64,000 bases of DNA from the NCBI GenBank assembly GCA_933228895.1, contig OW121846.1:114609525-114673524 (forward strand). Reading direction: 5' to 3'. The notes beneath the pieces were generated by a model. The model ran no database searches, was not told the DNA's origin, and saw only the letters and a list, made by a program, of their open reading frames with translations. The DNA comes from Platycnemis pennipes. Its lineage: Eukaryota; Arthropoda; Insecta; Odonata; Platycnemididae. Below, piece by piece: positions 20,340-30,424 of the stretch. Both the position numbers and the translations under genes were made by a program. Every line of letters begins with the position of its first letter. Position 1 is the first letter of the stretch.

Positions 20340-21118
20340 TTTTAATGAGTAACAATATATCTAAAGAAATAGTTAGTATACTTCCTCCCCATAAAATAGC
20401 AAGAGATGGGGACATTTCATCTTAGTTAAAAATAATTTCCTCGACATAATTTTATTGGTTAAAATAGAGCTATTGGCAAGTAGTAGTCAGCAAATATGCA
20501 GAAAAAATGTAAATTGATTTGATTTATTTTAAAATAAGGTCCAATCTCTTGTTGTTGACGGCAGAAGTATGACACGGTAGATCCACTGTGTTTCAAATTC
20601 CATGATTTGACCCTATTGTAACTGCTTTATCTCTCTATTCATGTGCGTAAGTAAATAAGGTCTTACCTTGTGGCGGGTAATGGCTTTACGGTCCTCATGA
20701 AGCCTTTATGTAATGTATCAAAGAATAATGAATGTGTTTTCTTGTTGTCAGCACAATGTTCTAGTGCACATGCCAACACAATTTCCGTTTTTCTTGTCAT
20801 AGAGTTTTAGAAAGTATGCCATAGGATCGTAATTATCCACTCTTCTAGATGGTGGTAAAGCACAAGGATATTTTTTTGGTTAAGGTCAAGATACCCAGCA
20901 ATTCGCGAAAAATGATGAAATTTTAAAAGTTCTTTTTCTATCATGACGCACACGAGAGAAGACACACGATGAAAAAGGAAAGTGAAGGAGAGAGTTGAGA
21001 AGATGAGAGAGAAAATAAAATAATGGTTCAAATAATGTAAGAGATAGAAAAACTACTCTTATAGGTGGATTGATGAAAAGCAGCTGTCTGGTAATTGATT
21101 TCTGAGATGGCTAATCGT
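20340..21118. other. no gene recognised; right flank of NUMT
   Basis: Nuclear-type sequence between the rrnS end and the hAT-type element. Open frames lack motifs. Confidence 0.4.
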
Positions 21119-23156
21119 GTAATAGCTAGTGATGGACGGATCCAGGTTTTTTGTGGGATCTGGAACCAGATCCTTGTTGGGTTTCTGATCTTTATCTCGG
21201 TTTCGGATTCTTAGTTTCAGATATTCGAGTCTGAATTTCATTCATTTGCTAATCCCTGATTTTTCATAAACATATAAATACAGCTACAATAGAATTTCCA
21301 AAAAACAAGTAAATTTACTAGAGAAAAAATCAATTTCCTATAATCTATGTGGATAATATTTTCCTGGATCAAGATTTACGGATGCAATAACTATATTTTA
21401 TTACTTATAATATAAAGATCACCCTCCTTATCACATACTCATCTAGCAATATATTTTTTAAACCTGTACAACCATTCTTTAGAGTGCAGTTAAAAGAAAC
21501 ATTATAAGTTCATTTTCATTAATAAAAGAATTATTTTCCAACTATTAATCAAATCCTTGAATGCTTTCAAATTCTTTTTTAGAAACACAAAAAAATTTTA
21601 ATGCGGCCAAGAGATCCCATTTATGGAATCTGGGGATTCCATTTTTAAGACGAAAAAATTATTATAAAATATTTCAGGCTGCTAAACTATTATTTTTGCA
21701 ATGTCTTATTAATAATAACCTTTAAAGTGAAGTTTGAGAATTTTCTACTCCTAAGGAGAGGTTGTGTAACTCTGATCTTGAAATAAGATCAGCAATTTTT
21801 CATGCTACTATAAGCAAAATATAAAAATTTCTCGGATTTTTTCTCAATTGGCCCGGATTTGCAAGAAAAAAGTAGAATGACATGTGGAGGATTCCAAAAT
21901 CAGGTAAACCGACAATAGCAGAGTGGGGTAGTGGACTGCAGGTAATGAAGTTCGATTCTTATCGCTGTTTGAAATTTTTCTCACAGCCATTGAATCAAAA
22001 GCTTTATTATCCTTCATTTCCAAACTTTGTGTATGGATCCTGACCTTTTTGTACTTCTATCGTTTAAACTAGATTTTAAAATGCGTCGCTCAAAAATACA
22101 TTGTAAAGTTAACATAATGATTCCACGATTTAATTCTGCAATAAAAAATATTTTTTCCAATCGTTTCACTAACGCCAAATTTTATTATTTTTTTGAATTA
22201 TAAATTGACATGAAATTTCTGATAATCTACTTTTTTAACTGCCTACTTGCATTACCCTAGGAATACAGCATAGCCTCTATTCCTAAGCAATGTTTATGAT
22301 CGAACTCGCGACCGGCAGTACACTAGCCCTCATTTTTAACAACTACAATATTATAGGTTCACGAGAATCTGGCGAATGTAAGCGACCCGCGTAACATTCG
22401 GCTTTATTTTTTTCTCGCTCATCCGGGCCTATGGAGAAAAAAGTCACGACGAGTATTTTTTTATTTTGTTTTATTGGCACGGAAAAAATCTTCTCATTTC
22501 GTGAACGAGAAACACAACCTCTCCTTGTCAGTTTCTACCATACGTACATTCCATTCGCGGGGCGCATCGATCACTAAGTCGCGAAATTTTAAAATCTCCG
22601 ATCCGGATCTGAATTTTTACTGTCTTCGGACATGATTTCAGTAGCGAATTACATGAAAGACCCGTGGATCCGACACGACCATTCTTAATTTATTAATGGT
22701 ACATTTGTAAATCTAATTTAAACAACAAAAGTATAATCAAGTGAGTATTCAGATGTAATGGTTTGAAATTGAAGATGATAACATTTTCGATGCAATGACT
22801 GAAAGAAAAACCTAATCCTGGATAGGGATCGAACTTCGCACAGTACACTAGCTCTCGTTGTCCGCCTGATCCCGGCGAATGTAGGCTACTCGCGTGACAT
22901 CCTACTTTTTTTTCGCTGTACTGGGGTATTGGGGAAAAAGTAATAATTATTTATTTTGCTTCTAGTTGCACGGGAACATTGTCATCTAATTTCGTGACAT
23001 GAGTTACTCTTCTTGTCAATATCTACCGCACCTACATTCCATGCACGGGGCGCTATGATCGCTAAGCCGCGAAAATTTAAAATATACGATGCGGATCCCA
23101 TTTTAGTCCGTGTCTTTGGATCCGACGGATCCGATCCGGCCATCACTAGTAATAGT
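21119..23156. mobile_element. hAT-type non-autonomous element with 8-bp target duplication
   Basis: The left terminus TAGTGATGG (21127-21135) and right terminus CCATCACTA (23140-23148) are exact reverse complements. They continue into similar GGATCC-rich subterminal sequence. The flanking octamers are GTAATAGC (21119-21126) and GTAATAGT (23149-23156), matching at 7 of 8 positions; hAT elements make 8-bp duplications. The ~2.0 kb interior has no transposase. It contains a tRNA-like segment in plus orientation (about 21915-21975) and two minus-oriented copies of the right half (about 22290-22690 and 22815-23148). I infer a composite non-autonomous element grown by internal duplication. Confidence 0.7.
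22290..22690 (-). repeat. internal copy of the hAT-type right half
   Basis: Aligns by eye with 22815-23148. Both start with a GATCGAAC..tRNA-like block with CAGTACACTAGC. Both contain ATTCCATTCGCGGGGCGC / ATTCCATGCACGGGGCGC, then GCGAAATTTTAAAATCTCCG-type sequence, and end in GGATCCGACACGACC / GGATCCGATCCGGCC. The terminal inverted repeat of this inner copy is mutated (CCATTCTTA). Confidence 0.65.
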
Positions 23157-23159
23157 CAA

Positions 23160-24832
23160 TGTCATCTGCAGAGATTTAATGAATGGCATTCCTGATGCCA
23201 GAGCTCATGAGGAGAACTTAAGTCCATTAGGTGAACATTAAGAAAAGGAGTGGGTACCATATTGTTTTAGTGGATAACTGAATCAAAATATTATATCTCC
23301 CAAGAGGCCAAGAGGTTCAAGAGGCCTGTTCAAGTTGCTCAGAAGTAGCAGAAACATTTATAAAGAAGTTTAAATTTTTGAGCATTGAGGACATGTACCA
23401 AACTGGTTTAATTGTGACGAAAGAGGCATATTTTGGAAATATATGCCCAGGTGAGTGCATCTCAAAAGAAGAGAAGTCTTGTTTCAGGTCGTAAGCCATT
23501 GAAAGACTGCTTTAGTCATGCTATGTAGTAATTCTAGTGAGGAATGCAGGATCAAACCTCTCATCGTGTACCACTCAGAAAATACACGAGCCTTAAGAAG
23601 ACGCACATCATTTAGACACAGGACTAGTAATCCCAAGCCCTCTACATGCAGCACCTTAGCAAGGAGCATAATGAGACAAGGAATGTAGGAAGAAAAACCA
23701 CCAGGAAGAAAGACACCTGATATTAAAATGGAAGATGACTCACTCTCTTAGTGATTATCTCTTTTCCTCTGCAACAGCTTCAGCCATCAGCACTTTTTTT
23801 TAAGTTCAGCTTCAAGGTAAGGTTACGTCTTTTTGTATTTTTAATTTAAATAATTTGACACTAGAACGTCCAGGGGAATCAATTTAATCCATTCCCTATA
23901 TGAGATGAGTGCTATTTGAAAAAGGGTAGTTGTAGTTTAATTTCCTCTCGTGACTTTTCATTATTTTCTAGTTGTTATCTGTACCAAAAAGGTTGTACCA
24001 TAAGAGCTCATTACTTTGTAAGAAAATGTAAACTATGCCTAAAACATCCACATTAAATCATCAATTAAAACATCAATTAAATCCCTCGGTAAAAACGATT
24101 GCATTTCGAAGAAAGAAAGACTTTCAGGGTGTTTAAATGGCTTAATTTTTGTTACTTGTCGTCGTTTGGACTTCAGTTCAGCCTTTACGTTTAATATACC
24201 TTTTAGCTGTACCTCTACATTTTTCTTCCATCTCTCTTCATTTTTCTCTTCTGGAGGTAAATGTGTTATTTCCCTCGTGCGGATTTTTATTGGGCTCTGT
24301 AATAATCAGGGGACTTAATCTCAGTTCTAACGTTATTGCCATTTCCCCACCTAAAATCCTCTCAATTCAATTTTATCTGTGCTAGAACTTCGTAGAAAAT
24401 CACCGCTGGCCCAAGGAAAGGAACTGGCCCCACTACTCTGCATGTGTGAATTTTACGCACCAATGGGGTGAGCTTTACCCTCAGCTACCAAAAACCAGTT
24501 TTCGGGTTGAACACATTTTTTTCCAAATTCACCTTGAATGGATTCTCTTTACCCTGGCCTATATGGCCTGTAGATCCAACCTTATCTGACTATGTAATGA
24601 TGCGTCTCATAGGAGTGATATCTATGCAAAGCCATAAATGTCAGTGTACATATTACTTTTGATCTAATAGGCTAAAATGCTGAAAGATAGAGCAACTGGT
24701 TTTTTGGGAACGTTATACCACAAGAGCCAAGAGTTGATGAAAATGATTTTGGTTGCAGCATCGAATAACTTATATACTAATTACAGTAAAATTCGAAATA
24801 AGGCTAAGGACAGCAAATGTAGAAGAGTAGTT
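23160..24832. other. no gene recognised
   Basis: About 1.7 kb without recognisable coding. Short open frames at 23317-23669 and 24149-24662 have no motifs, and base composition does not stand out. Confidence 0.4.
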
Positions 24833-24833
24833 T

Positions 24834-25203
24834 GTGGCCATTGAATGGTTGGTTATTTAGCGGAGGCGACCGATATTGAGGTCATTTGCGCCTTATAGGA
24901 TAGGTGGGTAATTGGGTAACGGTAGGAGTTTTTAGGGAATGGAGGAAGGGTGGAGAGAAACCCGGCGTCGGCATTAGCCTACTCTTAACGAAAGGCGCCA
25001 AGGGGACCACGGCTTAACGTCCCATCCGACGGACGGAGTACTGTACTTGAAATGCCCTCCACTAGGCACTCACGTGGCGACCGGTTTTCCACTGAAAAAT
25101 CTGCCACTGCCGGGAATCGAACCCGGGGTCAGGAGTTCAGCTCCTCGGGATGGGAGGCCAGTACTCTAGCCACCACACCAACCCTATCCCCGTGGCCATT
25201 GAA
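24834..25203 (-). repeat. tRNA-derived SINE with perfect 12-bp target duplication
   Basis: The element lies at about 24846-25191 on the minus strand, bounded on both sides by GTGGCCATTGAA (24834-24845 and 25192-25203). The 5' head reads TTGGTGTGGTGGCTAGAGTA and later GGGTTCGATTCCCGGCAGTG (B-box). The body has CTCCGTCCGTCGGATGGGAC, CGTTAAGAGTAGGCTAATGC and GGTTTCTCTCCACCC. The 3' end has CGGTCGCCTCCGCTAAATAA. This is the best-preserved copy of the family seen at 1.2, 48.5 and 59.3 kb. The duplication is direct evidence of target-primed retroposition. Confidence 0.88.
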
Positions 25204-25535
25204 GGTGATGTAAATATATAGAGACTGAAAGTACATATTTACACTCTCCTCGAGGACTATCACAAAAGTATAAATGAATCGAATAACAATCACTACATAC
25301 CCATTTAAAATATTGTCAACATACTGGATTATATGATGACATGTTTAGAGTTCAGCTTAGGTGATTTTCTACTAATTCTTTGGTAAGTTATAACTATTCG
25401 CTCTGTTTTCAAATTAAAAAATACTTCACACATTTTCATTCTGATTTTTTCCAGTTGCTTTATAAGTAACGTTAAAAAATTACATTTTTTTACTTTCACT
25501 TTTCCAGTTCCTATGTAACTAACATTTACACTTTT
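25204..25535. other. no gene recognised
   Basis: AT-rich, nothing recognised. Confidence 0.35.
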
Positions 25536-25605
25536 ACTGCCAGCGGGCCGATATATGCGCCCTCTATGGTTGTGCGAAAACTGCCAAGGGCCGATATATC
25601 GGCCC
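25536..25605. repeat. tandem palindrome pair, 44-bp period
   Basis: Two units start with ACTGCCA (25536) and ACTGCCA (25580), 44 bp apart. Each leads into a GGGCCGATATAT core. The second core GGGCCGATATATCGGCCC (25588-25605) is a perfect palindrome; the first is degraded on its right side (GCGCCC). The same design, inverted and with the same 44-bp spacing, occurs at 47440-47511. Confidence 0.8.
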
Positions 25606-25959
25606 ACTTACATAACATATTTGTAATATTATATTTCCCTTAAATCAGAGACGGCAAGAATGATTTTTTCATCCCCATTAAAATTTAAATATATCCTCAT
25701 CATTGTGTGAAATACATAATTTTTATATTGAAATTGAGTGCTTCAAATCTACCCAAAATTCATAATCTTACGGTATTTACGAAAAAGGGCTTGGCAGTTT
25801 TCACACAGTCTACATTAAAGGGGCTGGAAGTAAAAGGGTTTAATAGAAATACATTCTTGTTATGTGGACAAATAGTATTTCGAGGAAGCCTGGATGGATT
25901 TTTTGTCATTGGGAATTAAAAAGAGAAAAAAAATACCGTAGGTGGGTCATTTCATGTCA
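25606..25959. other. no gene recognised
   Basis: AT-rich spacer between the palindrome pair and the left long inverted repeat. The open frame at 25707-25919 has no motif. Confidence 0.35.
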
Positions 25960-26305
25960 AATTGAGCAGGTGAATGCCCTTAGGGTAACCGATTTTGACC
26001 AAATTTGGCAAAAGGTCATCATTTGGTACAGGAAAATGAAAATATGAAAGCCGTCTTTCAATGTATGCAACCGTTTACGAGAAATTGCTACGCTGAAAAA
26101 TTGGAATTTTGCAAAAGTGACTACACATTTTACGGTATAATTCGGAGAATTTTAAAGCTACAAATGTGCAAAAAAGCTTTTTTTAAAGGCCTTGAATTGA
26201 ATAAATGTTATAAGAGGTCATTGTACAAAATTAAAACAAATACATTAAGTTAATAATTATGTTAAATTTTCAAATCGATATTTGACGATGTATCTTTGTC
26301 AGAAT
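25960..26305 (+). repeat. long inverted repeat, left arm
   Basis: Aligns with the reverse complement of 27630-28005. Shared blocks in order: CAAATTTGGCAAAA, CATCATTTG, ATGCAACCGTTTA, AAGTGACT.CACATT.TACGG, AATTTTAAAG, TTTTAAAGGCC, AAATTTTCAAATCGATATTT. Short frames in both arms give similar peptides, but no known domain is seen. The arms flank a LINE 3' fragment. Confidence 0.75.
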
Positions 26306-26319
26306 CTAGACTTTTATCC

Positions 26320-27072
26320 GGTGGTACATCTACAAACATATGTGAAATAATGGGTCAAGCTAATCGTAAACTGGGTTTCATCAAAAGAGTATTGGGTTAA
26401 TGTGACGATCAAGTACGAGAAATCAGCTACTTTTCCCTTGTTAGACCTCATTTGGAATATGCTGACAGTGTATGGGATTCCTACGAAATCGGTCTAAGTA
26501 ATGAACTTGAACGTGTGCAGCGAAGATCGGCAAGATTTGTAAAGGGAGGATACGATAATTATATAAGCGTAACCAGTCTATTAAATGAATTAAAATGGGA
26601 ATCATTGTCAGATCGCAGGTTGAAATTTAGACTTAATCTCTTAAACAAATTCCAAGGCAATATTTTCAGTGATGATATTAAAAAATATTTTACGAACCCC
26701 AACTTACTATGGCAGACTGGACCATAATCATAAAATTAGAGAAATTGATTCTTGAACTGACCGATTCAAAATGTACTTTATCCCTCGTACAATTAGAGAT
26801 ACGAATACCGGTAAATATGTCCTATCGGAGAGTAGCAATGAATAGCGTTGGTAGCTGCATGTTGGTATGAGTACTTAAAGCTAACCCTACTAACAGAATG
26901 TTTTTCCATGTTTGCTTTGCAATTTCTCTTTTTTAAATAGTGTAGTTCTGACTACTATATTAATACTATTCCTTTTTTATGCATGATATGTAGTGCATAC
27001 TTGGTGGGAAATCACCCACTGCCACACACCCTTGTGGTGGCTTGCAGGGTATTATGTAAATGTAGATATGTA
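26320..27072 (+). pseudogene. LINE (family A) 3' end, inside inverted repeat
   Basis: Starts in the RT C-terminal region (CEIMGQANRKLGFIKRVLG) and continues in frame 26452-26727 with SLVRPHLEYADSVWDS, ELERVQRRSARFVKGGYD and LKWESLSDRRLKFRLNLLNK. A terminal part is interrupted by stops. The 3' terminus (27013-27070) is CACCCACTGCCACACACCC, TGTGGTGGCTTGCAGGG and a TGTAAATGTAGATATG tail. Similar to the 10.5 kb copy but clearly a different insertion. The catalytic part is missing. Confidence 0.78.
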
Positions 27073-27079
27073 AAGCGTC

Positions 27080-27629
27080 TCAGACTGAGTCACATATTAG
27101 TACCGCGAAAGGGAGCGGGACTGATGAAATCAACCAAAGAAATCTGGGAATCTCTTCTCCCAGGAAAAATGGAAGTTTGATCGATGCTTTGAAGTCGTGG
27201 ACTCAAACACATGATTATGCTAAAAAAATCCATAGATCAAGTAAATATCAGTTAGGAAAACTAAAAACAGCCATAAGCATTGGAAGTGGATGACAGGAGG
27301 AGGCCTGTCTATATTATTCTCCTAGGCCGACCGCTGTAAGGCCTGGTACCGCTCCTCATGTATTCTAGGGCGCTGGTCACATATTCGGGAAGCAAGTGGC
27401 GATTTTCATGGTTAAAGGAGAAATATTACTTGGTATAAGGTTGACAATGTTGAGAAGAAGATAAAAGAGACAATGTGCTTAGATCTGAAGACACCAGAGT
27501 ACCGTTTGATCGGCGCGAGCAGTGATCGGCCATTGTTATGCCTACGTTACAAACTATATTTCTTTCTAAAATGAAATATAACCTCTAACTAAGTTTTTTA
27601 TTTGTAGAGGAGGGTAGTATCTGCAGCAC
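27080..27629. other. no gene recognised
   Basis: Spacer between the LINE 3' end and the right inverted-repeat arm. Nothing recognised. Confidence 0.35.
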
Positions 27630-28005
27630 ATAAGGAAATGATGAAAATCGAAGACAAAGATACGCAGTCAAATATCGATTTGAAAATTTAAATTTTTTAT
27701 AAACTTTAAAAATGTGTTTATATTTTATAAAATGACCACATAATTTTTTACAAAATACTAGGCCTTTAAAATAAGCCCTGTTGCACACTTTCAACTTTAA
27801 AATTTCCTGAGTTATACCGTAGAATGTGCAGTCACTTCTGCCAAATTCGAATGTTTCCACGTTGCAATTTTTCATAAACGGTTGCATGTAATGAAAAATG
27901 GCTCTAAGAGTTCCATTTTACTATCAAATGATGATGTTTTGCCAAATTTGCTTAAAATCGTTTGCCTTTTGGACCACTTTTGACGATTTTCTGGTGAAAT
28001 TGGCC
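27630..28005 (-). repeat. long inverted repeat, right arm
   Basis: Reverse complement matches 25960-26305 over most of its length. The minus frame 27887-27585 and plus frame 26005-26253 give parallel peptides (MQPFMKNCNVETFEF versus MQPFTRNCYAEKLEF), showing colinear homology. Together with the left arm it could fold a ~350-bp diverged stem around a ~1.3 kb loop. Confidence 0.75.
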
Positions 28006-28009
28006 AAGG

Positions 28010-28975
28010 TATATTTATGCTAAAATGAGTCATTTTAGTGTCATTTTAGTATGTAATATTTTATAAAGTGATGAAATGAAAATAAAGTTAAGTAAAGAAA
28101 TGGACTATTTATCCAGTAATATTTATATAAAACTGCATTACTCTACTACTTACGCATATTTGAGATGATTGGTCAGAAGGGATTAATTTCATCCTCCCGG
28201 CCGTTTAATGTTGCATAATTTAAAGGTCAAGGTGGAAATTGGATCACTAAATACTACCAGTAGTCCTTCAGTGGGTCTTTTGAAATCTCTTTTTGAAATA
28301 GACAAAATAAATAAAAATGGATAACAAATGGTACGTAGAGACCCAAATATGAGAGAATGAGAATCTTTCATCGAGCATATCATGAATGGAAGAATTACTT
28401 GGATTTAGTCTCCTTTTATTTTTTATGCCACCAGTATTTTAACTATTATGAAACTAAAGGGATATTTAAACACCTCAACGTTTTTCAGCTGCTATTATTC
28501 TTCATTTAAAAATATCAGTCACGCTATATAAAATGGGGTATTTCTAAAACAATTTTTTTGAAAAGGAGATGACCCCCAAGAGTCTAGTTCCATATTAAAA
28601 TTGAGAGGAGACTTGATTTAACGAGACGAGAGCGGAGTTTGATTGACCTAGTTTCTCAGCTCGTCATTGAGCAACACCATGAGATGAACAGTAAGCCTGG
28701 ATTTAATGGTTGTTGGCACCATCTCTTTGGTGTTAGTGTAGTAAAATGCTGGTTGAAATCTTTAATCTTTTATTACATAAATAGCATTATATAATTATAA
28801 TACAATTATGTTATAGTCATTGTTATATGGAAAACAGTAGTTAGCAGTGGGAGGTACATAGTGTTAGTTAGGCACTTATGATTTTTAGTGAGGGTTGCAT
28901 CACTATGAGTGGCTAATTCAACTGATCTCCTGGGGTCCATAGGCGTCTCTCAGAGGGGCAGCGAAGAAACCGGTT
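28010..28975. other. no gene recognised
   Basis: AT-rich. Nothing recognised. Confidence 0.35.
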
Positions 28976-28979
28976 GGGA

Positions 28980-29231
28980 TTACGGTACTAACACAGAAAA
29001 AACTTCAAAATCTCCAAAATCTGCAAGGAGTATGTCTGCAAGAAGTAATCTGAAGAATAAGAAATCTCGTTTTTCTTCTGGGACTGGATCCAAAACAACA
29101 AGATACCGCGGGCCCTGCTGCACCAGCTCAAACGAACCGAAGGGAGCTAAGATGGTCAGCAGATCTTCCTGTGATCTCAGCGTTACTCCCGTCGTCGCTG
29201 GGTCCAAGATAATGGTGGCCTGGATACGCAT
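28980..29231 (-). CDS. candidate host exon, 83 codons, unknown family
   Basis: The minus-strand ATG at 29231 follows, 11 bases downstream, a strong 3' splice acceptor: TTATTTTTGTCTTTTCTATC then CAG and GAAAAAAGAAA. The peptide begins MRIQATIILDPATTGVTLRS and includes LLTILAPFGSFELVQQGPRY and DPVPEEKRDFLFFRLLLADI, ending at a TAA. Third positions favour G/C (ATC, CTG, GGC, ACC) more than neighbouring AT-rich DNA, which is what a constrained exon would show. I do not recognise the family. A plus-strand frame overlaps (28909-29250) and looks low-complexity; I favour the minus strand because of the acceptor. No flanking exons were identified. Confidence 0.35.
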   Translation of the reverse strand: MRIQATIILDPATTGVTLRSQEDLLTILAPFGSFELVQQGPRYLVVLDPVPEEKRDFLFFRLLLADILLADFGDFEVFSVLVP

Positions 29232-29254
29232 TTTCTTTTTTCCTGGATAGAAAA

Positions 29255-30265
29255 GACAAAAATAATCTGCTTAGACTAGACAACGTTACAAATCATAAGT
29301 AAGAGGTGTAGGGAGACAAAGGAAGAGTTAGCTATACCAGATTTTAGAGATTTTACACTTTCTTTTCATCAGTAGTCAGTGCTACCCATCCCTTTCAGCA
29401 GAACAAAATAATTTTGTCTTTAGTAAGGTTGCTGATTGCTTGTTCAAGTAGGTGAAGGGTATGTATGCATTTATTAAGGTGAGAAATTTGTGCCACATGC
29501 AAGGAAACAGAATGAGGTAGATTGTGAGCCAGTAGTAATCCTGATTGGAAACCTGTTAGGGAAGTTAAGGAAGTATCCACTTTGATGCTTCTTCATGTAT
29601 TTGATTGGTTAAATCTTTCGTAATTCATAATACGTGTATTTCTTTGTTGGAGTTCATGAAAAGATTTTCCTGTGCATGATTTGATTCCTCAAACTGCAAG
29701 AAGCCAACTATCTATACTCAAGTTAAGTGTGGATTTTTTATAAACGAGTGAGAACATTTAATCCAGCTCGTGAGATAACCAGAACGCCATGAACCAATGG
29801 GCAGAGACAACTTGAAAATCCATCCAAAAATGGTCCCTTTCTGAGGTCAAAAGATCAAAATTCAAGAATTGAATGTCTCAAACAAAACATAACGGCATTT
29901 TTCTACCTCTGTGCCAAATTTCATCAAAATGGAACCGACGAATGTGTCTAAAATTAGAGGTTATAAATGACGCACGGTCAATGGGACAGCTGTATAGGCT
30001 CCGTACTGGTCTGTGGTTAGAGACTCGAGGCAGCCAAATTTGCTTATCTGTGAGGAGGCAGTTGGTGGCATTCGTATTCCCTTTGAGTTAAAGCTGGATT
30101 TGGACCGGCTGTGAACTGGTGCGCATCAATGTAAATTACTTATTTACGATTGAAAAACCCTTTTAACACTCATTTCATTAATATAATCCCGTATTCATCT
30201 CATTCCAAGAATTATTTTCCTTTAAAACAACGTCATATACAACGTTTATTTCAATCATGCGTAGG
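29255..30265. other. no gene recognised
   Basis: Nothing recognised. Short open frames only. Confidence 0.35.
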
Positions 30266-30267
30266 GG

Positions 30268-30420
30268 AAGGAACGAATGAAAAAGACTGGCAATTTTCCA
30301 CAAGAATAAGGTTACTCGACCGGTTTCGGTGTACAACACCATCATCATGACCTGATGATGGTGTTGTAACCGGTCGTGTAAAAACCTTATTGTTGTGGAA
30401 AATTGCCAGTCTTTTTCTTT
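30268..30420. repeat. hairpin repeat resembling a Penelope terminus, hammerhead-like core
   Basis: The left arm GAAAAAGACTGGCAATTTTC and right arm GAAAATTGCCAGTCTTTTTC are perfect complements. Pairing continues through ATAAGGTT/AACCTTAT, CGACCGGTT/AACCGGTCG and ACAACACCATCATCA/TGATGATGGTGTTGT. The loop is only a few bases (about ATGACC). CTGATGA then TGGTGTT, GTAA and CCGGTC (plus, 30352-30376) and ATGATGA, TGGTG, CACC, GAAA and CCGGTC (minus, 30348-30318) resemble hammerhead ribozyme cores. The 3' end of the Penelope element at 50.25 kb has a comparable GTCGAAACC block. Confidence 0.65.
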
Positions 30421-30424
30421 CGTT

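Noticed and set aside
28909..29250. 113-codon plus-strand frame
   Set aside because: Starts at GTG, is Ser/Lys low-complexity, and overlaps a minus-strand frame that has a better splice context.
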